Program-made: the position numbers and the translations under genes | Shown here: positions 19,571-30,461 of the stretch, piece by piece | Position numbering within the stretch: position 1 is the stretch's first letter | Layout: each line of letters starts with the position of its first letter | Notes under the pieces: generated by a model | Seen by the model: only the letters and a program-made list of their open reading frames with translations | The model's database searches: none | What the model was told of the DNA's origin: nothing | Source: Bacteroidales bacterium | GTDB lineage: Bacteria; Bacteroidota; Bacteroidia; Bacteroidales; F082 | Assembly (NCBI GenBank): GCA_018399335.1 | Contig: JAGYNM010000003.1 | Location: 1-49,197 of the forward strand | Direction of reading: 5' to 3' | DNA: 49,197 nt

Positions 19571-21124
19571 CTACTCAAAAGCTATTTTCTGAAGAAAGAA
19601 AACACTTCTGGGATTGTCGCGCACAAGCCTGCTATTGCTGATTTTTTGATTGGCAGTAACAATAAAATAATTACCATACCAGTGAATAAGCCTGCTAAAA
19701 TTTTCTTCGAGCAGCCTATCATTTGAAAAACGCATATCCAGGTTTGTTTTGGCTGGTTCACCAATTAGTTCCCCTTCGAGACTCATAAGTTTGCTATGCA
19801 GCACACCTTCGTGATAAGCTGCTGCCAATACGTCATTTTCGAGCAACGACACAAAAACATGACGATCAAGTTCGTAAGTTATCAAATCTCGTAGTTGGAA
19901 AGTATTTAGCCAATTTACCCCTCCACTCCTGTCGAATGAAACCAAAAGCGTGTTAAAAAACTGATAGCCCTCAAAAATGGTGTAGGTATAAGGAATTGGC
20001 CGTCCATAAAAATCGTAATCAATGCGCGACTCCACCCGATAGCGCGGACGGAAAGCCTCAGCCGAAAAAATAAACAAACTATCCTGACTGATTAACTGTG
20101 GCTCATAGAACTGAAAAGCAATCTCTGTTTCCTCGAGCCTGGCCTTGCCGCGCGACTGCTGTTGCCTGAGTCGCATCAGATCTTCACTTGCCAGTGCCAC
20201 ATCTATATTAGGCAAAGTGGCAAATGGATGATACTTGATATTGCTTTGCCCGTTAGCCTGCAGCTGCAGAAAAAACATGCCGGCAGCCTCACGTCCTATA
20301 GTTTCCTGAGCATTTTTAATAGCTGTGGGTTTGCTTTTTTCTCTTTCGTAAGTGCCGATGGCAACAAACCTTCCCTGCTGACTAAAAAACCCAACTGAAG
20401 CCAGATACCGATGTTGTTCATCTGCAACTTCAAAGCTGTTTATCAAACCTCCATTCAGATCAAAAAACAAAAAGATATCTGCTTCAAAGCGCTTATTACC
20501 AAAACGTTTTACAAATACACCAAATCGCTCATCAGATTGCATTACAGCAATTTCCTGTATTATATATTGGCCCTCAGCCAGAACATCAAGCGTTTTTAAG
20601 TTTCCTTTGGAGAGGTCGAAAAGTAACAAGTCAGCAAGATTATCTGCCAAATTGATCCCGATCAAAAGTTTATCTTTTTGCGCATCAAGCGTATTGATTT
20701 CTGACTGAGCAGGAAAATCTCCACCCATCAAACTAAACTTTTCAGTTTGCAAATGATAGCTTACAATTTCGTATGCAACAGACTCCTGTTTCTTCCCTGA
20801 ATTATTGATAAATAAAACGATCAAACGCTCCTTTGTCGAAAGAATTTTATGGATACGCATACCTTCAGATAGCGCAACCAGCTTAACCCATTGTTCTGTA
20901 AGATTGGTGTCGAGTTTCGAAAAAAACCACTTCCGTTTATTATTTTCATCCAGCTCACTACTTTCATAAAAAAGCATCAGCCCATTTTCACCTAAAAGCT
21001 CATAACCATATGATTTGACGTCTAAACGCGTTGGCAGTTCGAGCCTTACCGGCTCATATTCCTGAGCCTGCGCAAAATGGCCAATAAATAAAACCAACAG
21101 AAAAATACAGGTGAAACGTTTCAT
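19571..21124 (-). CDS. Conserved hypothetical secreted protein
   Basis: Long intact ORF; MKRFTCIFLLVLFIGHFAQAQ signal peptide; no recognised domain. Confidence 0.8.
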   Translation of the reverse strand: MKRFTCIFLLVLFIGHFAQAQEYEPVRLELPTRLDVKSYGYELLGENGLMLFYESSELDENNKRKWFFSKLDTNLTEQWVKLVALSEGMRIHKILSTKERLIVLFINNSGKKQESVAYEIVSYHLQTEKFSLMGGDFPAQSEINTLDAQKDKLLIGINLADNLADLLLFDLSKGNLKTLDVLAEGQYIIQEIAVMQSDERFGVFVKRFGNKRFEADIFLFFDLNGGLINSFEVADEQHRYLASVGFFSQQGRFVAIGTYEREKSKPTAIKNAQETIGREAAGMFFLQLQANGQSNIKYHPFATLPNIDVALASEDLMRLRQQQSRGKARLEETEIAFQFYEPQLISQDSLFIFSAEAFRPRYRVESRIDYDFYGRPIPYTYTIFEGYQFFNTLLVSFDRSGGVNWLNTFQLRDLITYELDRHVFVSLLENDVLAAAYHEGVLHSKLMSLEGELIGEPAKTNLDMRFSNDRLLEENFSRLIHWYGNYFIVTANQKISNSRLVRDNPRSVFFLQKIAFE

Positions 21125-21191
21125 TTGAACGAAATCATTTAGCAACAAAACGAAAGTACGGAATATTTATGATTTCCTTCCCGTAAAAAAC

Positions 21192-21228
21192 AAAAACTGC
21201 ACAAAGGAAATTTCCTTGTGCAGTTTTT
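21192..21228 (-). terminator. Strong stem-loop terminator downstream of the T9SS cargo gene
   Basis: AAAAACTGCACAAaGGAAA / TTTCCTTGTGCAGTTTTT inverted repeat. Confidence 0.8.
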
Positions 21229-21246
21229 GATCAGAAAATGAAAAAA

Positions 21247-22890
21247 TTATTTTACAAATCGTGTGTGTGCAATTGTTCCGTTTTCAAAAACAAAGCTGAT
21301 AACATAAACGCCTTGCTTTAGGTTTGCAGCATCAATACGATTTTGGCCGGCAACCAAATTATTACCGTAAACAACTTTACCACTCATATCCGTAATTTGA
21401 ACATTCGCCTCTGAATCAAGGTTGAAGCGAATTTGATCTATTACTGGATTTGGATACAGTTTAACTGCTTCGGCAATCATTTCATTCAGGCCAACTGTTT
21501 CTTCTCCAATTACACGCACCCAGTCAACTTCCCAGGTAGAAGCAGCGGCAGTGGTAGAAGTATATTTAAATGCCACAAACAGTTTAGGATTAGCATAAGA
21601 AAGCACGTCCAGTGAACCTGATTCTGCCCATTCATATCCGCCTGGAGACCAGTCGAATTGATCGGTTAAATCAGTCCAGGAGAAATCATTTGGATTACCT
21701 TGTCCGTCATAATCACTTGATACCATCAGGCGAAGTGGATCACCATCAAAATTGTAAGCCGTGCGGAAACTGAGCGTTGCTGACTGCATATTGGTGAGAT
21801 CCATTTCGGGGCTGATCAACCAGTCTTCATTAAGCAAAGCACCACCGGAATAGCCTGACATACGTGCAAACTGATCATCTCCAAAAGTGCTATGCGACCA
21901 TTCCTGATCTCCAACAACGTTATAAGTACTCATCACACCCAAATCCTGATCAAAGGGCTCATTGAGCAACGTAACTGTATTTGATGTAGTTACAATAGCT
22001 TCTGGATAAGCTCCATCTGTTTTGTAATCAATATTTTCGCCCAAATTAGTATAAGGGAAAATAACAAAATGATAAGTTGTGGTAGCCTCCAAATTACTGA
22101 AGACATGCGATTCTTCGCCAAAAGGCACATTCCATGCGATGTATCCTAATGAAATATCCAGGTTATTGGCAACAGGAGTGCCATCAACAGGAAGATCAAA
22201 ATTCAATCCTTTTGTTACCAGTGCTTCACCAAGAATAAGATAGGCATCCGGAAGCTGTTCACCAGTGGCATCAGTCCAGCTTAAACTTACTCCAACATCC
22301 TGAGGTTCAGCAGTAAAAGCAGTAGGATAATTTGTAGGCTCTGGTTTGATGATTAAATCACCACTGATGGAGAAATCATCATAAAAAACTGAACCGCCTA
22401 AATTACCGTCTTGTTTGTAAACACGCACTTCGAAACGAAATTTTGTAGCATTAGCAGGAGCTGTAAGCACCTGTGAATAATGCATCCAATCAGCATTATC
22501 TTCACTGTAAGTGCCAGGTCTCAAAACCTCTGCATCATCATCCAGATAGGTGTTACTTTCGTCCATCCAGTATGACCAGATACGGTGACGGGCAGCCGGA
22601 TCATTATCCAAATAATAATATTCAATGGTATAAGTAGTTCCGGGAACAATTCCTTCAACATCCTGCTGAAAATCGAGTGTTCCATCACCTGAAGTGTGAC
22701 GGGCAGCAAAACTTCCACCATGAACATTGGTTGATTCTTTGGAAATACTTTCGGCTTTAGTCCAGCCAGCAGGCTCGGTATCGGAGTTCCAAACTTCCAG
22801 ATCACCATTTACTACAATGTTTTGGGCTTGAAGTGGCAGGAAAAATGCCACTAAAACCACACTTAAAAAAGTAAAAATTACTTGCTTCAT
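21247..22890 (-). CDS. Secreted T9SS type A sorting-domain protein with choice-of-anchor/carbohydrate-binding-like modules
   Basis: 547 aa; signal peptide; C-terminal LYPNPVIDQIRFNLDSEANVQITDMSGKVV...LKQGVYVISF...TRFVK. Confidence 0.88.
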   Translation of the reverse strand: MKQVIFTFLSVVLVAFFLPLQAQNIVVNGDLEVWNSDTEPAGWTKAESISKESTNVHGGSFAARHTSGDGTLDFQQDVEGIVPGTTYTIEYYYLDNDPAARHRIWSYWMDESNTYLDDDAEVLRPGTYSEDNADWMHYSQVLTAPANATKFRFEVRVYKQDGNLGGSVFYDDFSISGDLIIKPEPTNYPTAFTAEPQDVGVSLSWTDATGEQLPDAYLILGEALVTKGLNFDLPVDGTPVANNLDISLGYIAWNVPFGEESHVFSNLEATTTYHFVIFPYTNLGENIDYKTDGAYPEAIVTTSNTVTLLNEPFDQDLGVMSTYNVVGDQEWSHSTFGDDQFARMSGYSGGALLNEDWLISPEMDLTNMQSATLSFRTAYNFDGDPLRLMVSSDYDGQGNPNDFSWTDLTDQFDWSPGGYEWAESGSLDVLSYANPKLFVAFKYTSTTAAASTWEVDWVRVIGEETVGLNEMIAEAVKLYPNPVIDQIRFNLDSEANVQITDMSGKVVYGNNLVAGQNRIDAANLKQGVYVISFVFENGTIAHTRFVK

Positions 22891-22930
22891 AATGTAAAAA
22901 TTTTAGAGAATAATTTCTTTAATCAGTTGG

Positions 22931-22938
22931 CAAAGTTA
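22931..22938 (-). promoter_or_regulatory. Bacteroidetes-type -7 element (TAACTTTG on minus strand)
   Basis: CAAAGTTA on the plus strand about 40 nt upstream of the 22890 start. Confidence 0.5.
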
Positions 22939-22975
22939 AGGATAAAATACTTGGCTCACAGATTAAAATAGCATT

Positions 22976-23005
22976 AAAAAAAGGCTGATCGTTACCGGAT
23001 CAGCC
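22976..23005 (-). terminator. Rho-independent terminator for dnaK
   Basis: GGCTGATC-gttaccg-GATCAGCC stem with a T-run on the minus strand. Confidence 0.85.
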
Positions 23006-23039
23006 CTTTACTATATGTTGAGATTAAGATAATTTTCTA

Positions 23040-24959
23040 TTATTTCTTGTCGTCAACCTCTTCAAAATCCACATCAGTCACTTCGTCGTCGCCTCCTTGT
23101 CCGGCTGATGAGCCAGCGTTGGCATCAGCACCAGGCTGAGCGCCATCCTGTGTCTGTTGTGTGTTTTTGTACATCTCTTCACTTGCCGACTGCCAGATGC
23201 CGTTAAGCTTTTCCATTGCAGCATCTATAACAGGAATATCCTGGCTTTGATGTGCTTTTTTCAGCTCTTCGAGGGCACTTTCAATTTCTGACTTTTTATC
23301 AGCCGGAAGTTTATCACCGTATTCTTTCAACTGCTTTTCGGTTTGGAAAACCAAAGCATCAGCTGAATTTAGTTTGTCGATTTTCTCGCGCTCTTTTTTA
23401 TCCGCTTCGGCATTGGCAGTTGCTTCGTCCTTCATTTTCTGGATTTCGGCATCAGTCAGTCCCGAAGAAGCTTCGATACGGATGCTCTGCGATTTTCCGG
23501 TTGCCTTGTCTTTAGCAGACACATGCAAGATACCATTGGAGTCAATATCAAAAGTTACTTCAATCTGCGGAACGCCGCGTGGTGCAGGTGGAATATCGTT
23601 CAGATGGAATCGTCCGATACTTTTATTCTGATTGGCCATCGGCCTTTCGCCCTGCAAAACGTGAATTTCAACAGAAGGTTGATTGTCAGCTGCAGTTGAG
23701 AAAGTTTCAGACTTTTTGGTCGGGATGGTTGTGTTCGACTCGATGAGTTTTGTCATCACACCACCAAGGGTTTCAATACCCAGGCTAAGTGGCGTAACGT
23801 CGAGCAACAGCACGTCTTTTACCTCTCCGGTAAGCACACCACCCTGAATAGCAGCTCCAACAGCAACTACTTCATCAGGATTTACACCTTTTGAAGGCTC
23901 TTTTCCGAAAAATTCTTTTACGATATTTTGAATTGCCGGGATACGTGTTGAACCACCAACCAAAATCACTTCATCTACATCGCTTGCAGTCATTCCGGCA
24001 TCTTTAAGTGCCTGACGACAAGGTTCAATAGTTCCCCGAATCAAAGAATCGGTAAGCTGTTCAAATTTCGAACGGGTTAGCTTACGCACAAGGTGCTTTG
24101 GCACGCCATCAACTGGCATGATATAAGGCAGATTGATTTCAGTTTCGGTAGAACTGGAAAGTTCAATTTTTGCTTTTTCGGCTGCTTCCTTCAAACGCTG
24201 AAGTGCCATAGGATCTTTGCGAAGATCAAGACCTTCATCTTTTTTAAATTCGTCAGCAAGCCACTGAATCACAGCATCATCAAAATCGTCGCCGCCAAGA
24301 TGTGTATTACCATTGGTTGATTTTACTTCGAATACTCCTTCACCTAATTCAAGGATTGAGATATCAAAAGTTCCGCCACCAAGGTCGAATACTGCAACTT
24401 TTACATCATTTTTCTTTTTATCCAAACCATATGCAAGAGCTGCAGCAGTAGGTTCGTTTATGATACGTCTCACTTTCAAACCAGCCACTTCACCAGCTTC
24501 TTTAGTTGCCTGTCGCTGAGAATCGCTAAAATAAGCCGGAACAGTAATTACCGCTTCTGTTACCGTTTGACCCAGATAATCTTCAGCAGTTTTCTTCATT
24601 TTCTGAAGCACCATTGCCGAAATTTCCTGCGGTGTGTACATGCGATCATCTATCTGAACACGTGGTGTATTATTTTGTCCTTTAACAACTTTATAAGGTA
24701 CGCGGCCAACTTCTTTAGAAACCTGATCAAATGTCTCTCCCATGAAACGCTTGATCGAAGAAATGGTCTTCTCAGGATTTGTGATAGCCTGACGCTTGGC
24801 AGGATCACCCACTTTGCGTTCGCCATTTTCGGTAAAAGCAACAATTGAAGGGGTCGTACGACGGCCTTCGCTGTTCGGGATTACAACCGGCTCGTTACCT
24901 TCCATTACTGCAACGCATGAGTTGGTTGTTCCAAGGTCAATTCCAATTATTTTTCCCAT
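23040..24959 (-). CDS. dnaK: Molecular chaperone DnaK (Hsp70)
   Basis: 639 aa; [36 protein letters not shown]-terminal [16 protein letters not shown]. Confidence 0.98.
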   Translation of the reverse strand: MGKIIGIDLGTTNSCVAVMEGNEPVVIPNSEGRRTTPSIVAFTENGERKVGDPAKRQAITNPEKTISSIKRFMGETFDQVSKEVGRVPYKVVKGQNNTPRVQIDDRMYTPQEISAMVLQKMKKTAEDYLGQTVTEAVITVPAYFSDSQRQATKEAGEVAGLKVRRIINEPTAAALAYGLDKKKNDVKVAVFDLGGGTFDISILELGEGVFEVKSTNGNTHLGGDDFDDAVIQWLADEFKKDEGLDLRKDPMALQRLKEAAEKAKIELSSSTETEINLPYIMPVDGVPKHLVRKLTRSKFEQLTDSLIRGTIEPCRQALKDAGMTASDVDEVILVGGSTRIPAIQNIVKEFFGKEPSKGVNPDEVVAVGAAIQGGVLTGEVKDVLLLDVTPLSLGIETLGGVMTKLIESNTTIPTKKSETFSTAADNQPSVEIHVLQGERPMANQNKSIGRFHLNDIPPAPRGVPQIEVTFDIDSNGILHVSAKDKATGKSQSIRIEASSGLTDAEIQKMKDEATANAEADKKEREKIDKLNSADALVFQTEKQLKEYGDKLPADKKSEIESALEELKKAHQSQDIPVIDAAMEKLNGIWQSASEEMYKNTQQTQDGAQPGADANAGSSAGQGGDDEVTDVDFEEVDDKK

Positions 24960-25004
24960 TTAGTTTTCCTCCTTTTTATCAAATTTATTTTCAATTCTTA
25001 AGCT

Positions 25005-25023
25005 TTGACAAGTGTTTTGTCAA
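25005..25023. promoter_or_regulatory. Perfect 7-bp inverted repeat upstream of dnaK (possible operator)
   Basis: TTGACAA-gtgtt-TTGTCAA about 46-64 nt upstream of the dnaK start. Confidence 0.4.
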
Positions 25024-25216
25024 GGATTGTGCCAAAACTAAAAGTGCAATAAAAGTACTTTATCAAGAACAAAAGAGTTTTCTGGCTTAGAAAATTTCTA
25101 AGTCAAATTCAATTGATTATGAATATGTTAATGAATTATCGATGCCACTATTCGAGCAGCAGATAACTTGAATGACAAAAAGACAGTCTGGAATAAAAAA
25201 AGTGTGTCAGAATCAA

Positions 25217-26203
25217 TTAACGATTAAGCACAAAGCCCCAGTTGTAATCCTCAACCAGTTTGGTTTCACTCAGTACACTCAGGCTGTAAGTTTGCAGTGC
25301 CTGGCGTCTGGCAGAAAAAATACCGTAGCCATTTTCAATATTGGTGTACTGTGGGATTTCCTGAACGATGCTGTTTGAGGGAGCATTCACATCAATAAAA
25401 GTGCTCAGCTCTTCACCCCCAGCCGAAATAGTTAGTAAAACTTCATCAGCCCAACGCCTTACGTTAAGCACATCATCGAGCTCCTGACCTAATCGGGCAT
25501 AAAACTCTGATCCCATATAGCTTACACTCATGCCCTCGCCTCCATCGAGCGTCTGCGCCTGGCGTGTTCCCAAATTCCAGTTCATAGTTTTATAAACCGT
25601 ATCAGGACTGCCCGGTCTTAACTCTTTATAATAAAACTTGAGGTTAACCTCGTAACGTCTGCCGCCACGAGCCGAATTCCATTCAATTTGAGTAGCAACC
25701 GTTGAAGCAAAATTGATCCGGTTAACGGGTCTGAGGATGCCAAATGAACCTATCATATCGGTTTCAGCTTCTATGGCTTTTTCCTCGGGGGCAACCTTAA
25801 GGGTATATTTTGCATTTGCATCTAAAGATGCAGTGGTATAATACAATAACTGACTTGGAAAATAGAAAATCGAATCTCCGGGCAATTTGTCATGAATAGT
25901 TATTGTATCCAAAATTATGGGATTAAGGTCGACACTGTTTTTTCTGCCTTGCAGCACCACATTCAGCTTTTCAGCATAATTGCTCGAATCTGGATCTTTA
26001 GCAATCTCAAGGGCATTTCCGGGCCCCAAAAAAGCTTTGGTTATCTTCACAAAATTGGTGTCCTGTCCGGCATCAAGCAAGCCATAAACAATGGTAATAT
26101 CTTTATAATCAGCATATAAATCCACATCTGTGCTGCAAGAACTGATTCCGGCCAGCAAAGATGCCAATACTATAAATGACAGGAAGTTATTTTTGAATTT
26201 CAT
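25217..26203 (-). CDS. Putative lipoprotein, conserved hypothetical
   Basis: Intact ORF; LLAGISSC lipobox at the N-terminus. Confidence 0.8.
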   Translation of the reverse strand: MKFKNNFLSFIVLASLLAGISSCSTDVDLYADYKDITIVYGLLDAGQDTNFVKITKAFLGPGNALEIAKDPDSSNYAEKLNVVLQGRKNSVDLNPIILDTITIHDKLPGDSIFYFPSQLLYYTTASLDANAKYTLKVAPEEKAIEAETDMIGSFGILRPVNRINFASTVATQIEWNSARGGRRYEVNLKFYYKELRPGSPDTVYKTMNWNLGTRQAQTLDGGEGMSVSYMGSEFYARLGQELDDVLNVRRWADEVLLTISAGGEELSTFIDVNAPSNSIVQEIPQYTNIENGYGIFSARRQALQTYSLSVLSETKLVEDYNWGFVLNR

Positions 26204-26424
26204 TAGTTTCGACAATTAAATTTTGAAAACAACAACAAAAACCAGCACTTCTGGAATGCTGAGAACGGACAAAATTACGATATATTTTCTCCTGCACAAA
26301 CACTGACCAGTAAACGGTTGTGGATGACCTGATAAATGAATGCTTTGAATAAAAATTTAACATGCCGTATTTTTTGACACCTTTAAACGAACACAAAATG
26401 TAAACCCTGTCAGCTAAAAACCTT

Positions 26425-26432
26425 TACTTTTG
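26425..26432 (+). promoter_or_regulatory. Bacteroidetes-type -7 element TACTTTTG upstream of panB
   Basis: Exact TAnnTTTG about 20 nt before the panB start. Confidence 0.45.
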
Positions 26433-26452
26433 CCTCATTAATACAAAACATT

Positions 26453-27268
26453 ATGTATTCTTCGAAAGATATCCCAAAGATTACCACTCATGGCTTCCAG
26501 GAGATGAAGCAAGGTGAAAAAGATTGCTATACGACAGCCTACGATTATTCGATGGCTGATTACAGATGAAGCCACGGCATTGACGTGATTTTAGTTGGCG
26601 ACAGTGCTTCCAACGTTATGGCTGGTTATAAAACAACTTTTGCCAATCACACTAAATGAGATGATTTATCACGCCAGTTCGGTAGCGCGTGCTGTGCAAC
26701 GATCTCTGGTTGTTGTGGATATGCCTTTCCGGGACTTATCAGGGCAATTCAAAGAGGCACTTTCGTCGGCAATTCGTATTATGAAGAATCCCGGGCGCCA
26801 ATGCTATTAAGCTGGAAGGCGGAGAAGAAATTGTGGAATCTGTCGACAGGATTCTTAGCGCAGGTGACTACCCTATCATTAATGCCATCTTGGGCTACTC
26901 CTCAGAAGCATCAAATAAATTTGGAACATGTGGTAGAGAGCCACCGATGATAAAGCTGAAAAATTACGGCGTGACGCTAAGATTCTGGAACAGGCCGGTT
27001 TGTTTTGGTATTGTTCTCGAAAAATTCCTGCATCTACGCCGACAAGTAACACAAAGTGTCAGGGAATACCTACCATTGGTATCGGTGCAGAAATCAGGTT
27101 GACGGGCAGGTGCTGGTTTTGCACATGATATCTCGCATTAATCTGAAATTTTCCTTGGAATTCTTCGTCGTTATCATAATCTGCATGATGAAATCAAAAC
27201 GGCTGTATTCAGTTATATCCAGCGATGTAAAAACTTCTGATTTCCCAAATGAAAGGGAACAATATTAG
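26453..27268 (+). pseudogene. panB: 3-methyl-2-oxobutanoate hydroxymethyltransferase, frameshifted in this assembly
   Basis: KITTHGFQEMKQ..TAYDYSMA, GIDVILVGDSASNVMAGYKTT, EMIYHASSVARAVQRSLVVVDMPF spread over several frames. Confidence 0.85.
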
Positions 27269-27292
27269 ATTTTTCGTTAGAACTTTTAGCTT

Positions 27293-27993
27293 ATGCCTCA
27301 TCCGTTTGAATCACGAATTTTATTCGAGAACAATCATCTTTTAGTGATCAACAAACGGCCATCGAATTGTACGGGGCGATAAAACCGGCGATAAATGCTT
27401 GCTGGATGAAGCTGCTGATTACCTGAAATGGAAAGAAATAAATCAGGAGCAGCTTTGTTGGGCTGGTTCACCGCATCCGACTGGCGACCAGTAAGCGGAG
27501 TGTGTTATTACTGGCAAAAACAAGTAAGGCACTGAGCAGGTTGACCATACAATTAAAAAAGATAAAGCTGGCAGAAGATATACCTGGCATTGGTTAAAAA
27601 CATGCCGCCAAATCACGCGACAGCCTCACCCATTACCTTAAAAAGACGAAAAACAGAACAAATCCTATGTTGTTGCACCCGAAACCACAGGCGCAAAACA
27701 AGCCAAATTAAATTACAAATTGATTGGTTCGCTGGATTATTACTCAATGCTCGAGGGTTGAATTACTTACCGGCAGGCATCATCAAATCAGGGTTCAACT
27801 GTCAGCAATTGGCTGCCCAATCAAGGAGATCTTAAATATGGTAAACGATCAAACCCTGACGCTTCAATTAGTCTTGTGCTGGAAACTAAGTTTTATGCAT
27901 CCCGTATCGAAAGAAGTTATTACTATCAGCTCCACTTCCAAACAGACCCTGGACAAGGTGCTCGGCAAATACTTTAATCTCTTTTACACATAA
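27293..27993 (+). pseudogene. RluA-family rRNA pseudouridine synthase, frameshifted
   Basis: FESRILFENNHLLVINKRPS ... EIVRGDKTGDKCLLDEAADYLKWKE (other frame) ... TGRHHQIRVQLSAIGCPI. Confidence 0.8.
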
Positions 27994-28189
27994 TGTTAAA
28001 AATCCATACTTCTGAATAATTCCTAAGGACAAATTTTTTGATACAAGCTGCTCCCCTTGGCCTAATCACCAAATCTACGGTAAATTACGGATACAAATAA
28101 GTGTTTTACCACATTAAACTAACTCTATCACCGCTTCTACTTTTGTACCATATTCATTATTAGTACAGAAACCTCAAGAAACTTATGAT

Positions 28190-28953
28190 TATATGAGAGG
28201 CCTTACTTCAGTTAGACTTCAGAAAAATCAGTCAAATAGCAATGGCAGCCATCTTTATTGCAGCACCTTTAGCTGTTTTCAAACGATGTGAAAGGATGGA
28301 CGATGTACGCCAGATCAGTAATCCATAATCAGAACATAATCAAAATATGTTATTTCGGTTGGACGATTAATGGCGGATCAGACGATTTCACTCGCTCGTC
28401 GGCGATATCACAACTACGATTGGGCTGGGCGTAGCCGTACAGCTGATGGATATAATTGTTCGTTGTTCAGTGATGCAGGTACCGTTGAATTGAAAGGCGT
28501 GCGCTTGCCAAAACAATCAAACAACAGTTACACTTTTACCCCATCGCTTACGAATCCAACCGGTATTGATTTGAGTGGCGACATCACCTGGAATGTTTCT
28601 GGCAATGGCGATGTGCCGGCCTTCCACCACATGCCGTTACCACAGCATTCCCCAGCGTTAGTTGCTATCGCAGCAGTTCCGACATATTTGCAAATCAGGC
28701 TACACCTAACTGTGGCATCTGTCAACAATGCAGACTCAGTTTATTTTCAAGTAGGAAGCGTGGTAAAGTTCTTCCCGGAAATGCAATGCGTGCCAGTTTT
28801 CTGCAGATGATCTCTCATTCAGATCTGGGCACAAGGACAGTCAATCGTTCAGGTGGCACACTATTAAATGAGCAACGCACAATATGGTGGAGAAAAACCT
28901 ATTATTTCATCAACGAAAGTACAAGCAGCATCTCAGCCAATATCACCAACTAA
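28190..28953 (+). pseudogene. Unidentified protein, frameshifted (putative exported)
   Basis: ORF pieces such as TYTFTPSLTNPTGIDLSGDITWNVSGNGDVP and ..KTYYFINESTSSISANITN* in different frames; boundaries approximate. Confidence 0.45.
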
Positions 28954-28978
28954 ACAAGGTTAATTTTTAACACATTCA

Positions 28979-29010
28979 ATGCCTGTGAATATTTCACAGG
29001 CATTTTTTTA
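28979..29010 (+). terminator. Rho-independent terminator
   Basis: GCCTGTGAA-tat-TTCACAGGC followed by ATTTTTTTA. Confidence 0.9.
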
Positions 29011-29109
29011 ATGAGCTGTACCTTTTAAACATTCCTGGTGAAAGTTCCTCTTCCAAAAATTGCTTTCCTTTGCAAAGCTCCCAAAATGCAATAAACTCGC
29101 CTCTGCCAA

Positions 29110-30347
29110 ATGAAACAATACCTCAGCCTATTCTTTGATTTATTCATTAATTTCAGGATCATTCTGCCACTTCATTCACAATGGGTTACCTAAAATCATC
29201 ATAAATCAAGACTCAACAAAATATACGACACCTGCTTTCGGGGCGATCACTTTTGATATGGATACTGCCGTCACCGAAAAGTGATGCTGTATATTGAAGT
29301 AAAAAATCTTTCTCCCCATTTTTTCCTGACAGGTATGTCCACAACTCCAACGGAATAAGCAAAAATAATCTGATCGTTTTTGATGAGCCACAGCAAAGTT
29401 TTCGCATCGAATCTGTCAAGCCAGATCATTTTAAACAGGCTTACCTTATTCATACACCTGACATGACTACCGAAATTAAGCCAAAAATACAAGCTACGGA
29501 TAGCTGTGCACATCCACCGATGGTTATTGCAGGAAGTGTGGCGCGCAGGTTTGCCTGATCCTGATTACGAGCGAATTCCAAACTATTATCAGGCATCAGA
29601 TTATTCATCATTCCGGCAACGGATAATAGCTCACAGATTATGCAATCTGATTCGCAGCATTTATCTTTATCATACGGAAGTAAATGGCTGGTCAGATATA
29701 GGCTACAATTACCTGATCAGTCCCGATGGCAGTTTGTTCGCCGGCCGAGATCCGGGTGAAAGTCTGGATCAGGATGATGTGGTAGAATACTTTTTGTGCA
29801 TCAAATACCAGTACTATGGGAATTTGCATGCTGGGAAATTTCATAGACAGTTGCCAGCATCAAACACTTTCAACCTTAAACCAGTTAATCAGCTGGAAAG
29901 CAATCGCATCAAGCCGCGATCCTGAAGGCCTCAACCACCATCCTCTCAGCAGCCCAGATTTAGGCACTATTGCAGGCCATCGCGATGGCTGTGCAACCAA
30001 CTGTCGGGGAGATTCACTGGCGTCCAAATTTGCTCAAATACGCACTAAGCCTTGAAACGCTTTATAGTTACGGTGTTTTCCCGGAGTTTAAGCACACACT
30101 CCAACAATTCTTACCGACTTGAAGATTTTCCCAAACCCCTCGAATAAATCTACAATAAGTACAGCTCATCTCAATCTTCAAAGGCTATTTTGTTTGATAT
30201 TTTAGAAATCAACTGGCAGTTTGGGATAATCTGGCTGAAAAAACACCCTTCAACTGCCTTCAAATATTAAAGAAGGACTTTACATTATTCTAATTTATTA
30301 CAAGCAGCGGAAGGGTGATATCTCAAAAAATATTAGTGACCGAATAA
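29110..30347 (+). pseudogene. N-acetylmuramoyl-L-alanine amidase / PGRP-like protein with T9SS C-terminal domain, frameshifted
   Basis: VRSIYLYHTEVNGWSDIGYNYLISPDGSLFAGRDPGESLDQDDV, MGICMLGNFID, LGTIAGHRDGCATNC; then IFPNPSNKSTIS ... LKEGLYIILI..SSGRVISQKILVTE*. Confidence 0.8.
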
Positions 30348-30461
30348 CTTTGAGTAGTTTTCGATATTTTCAGGTAACCTTCTTAAAGATTAATACGTAA
30401 GAAATAGTATTTTTGTTTATTATTGTTACCTACTAAAATGACAGGTTATACCTAGATACTG

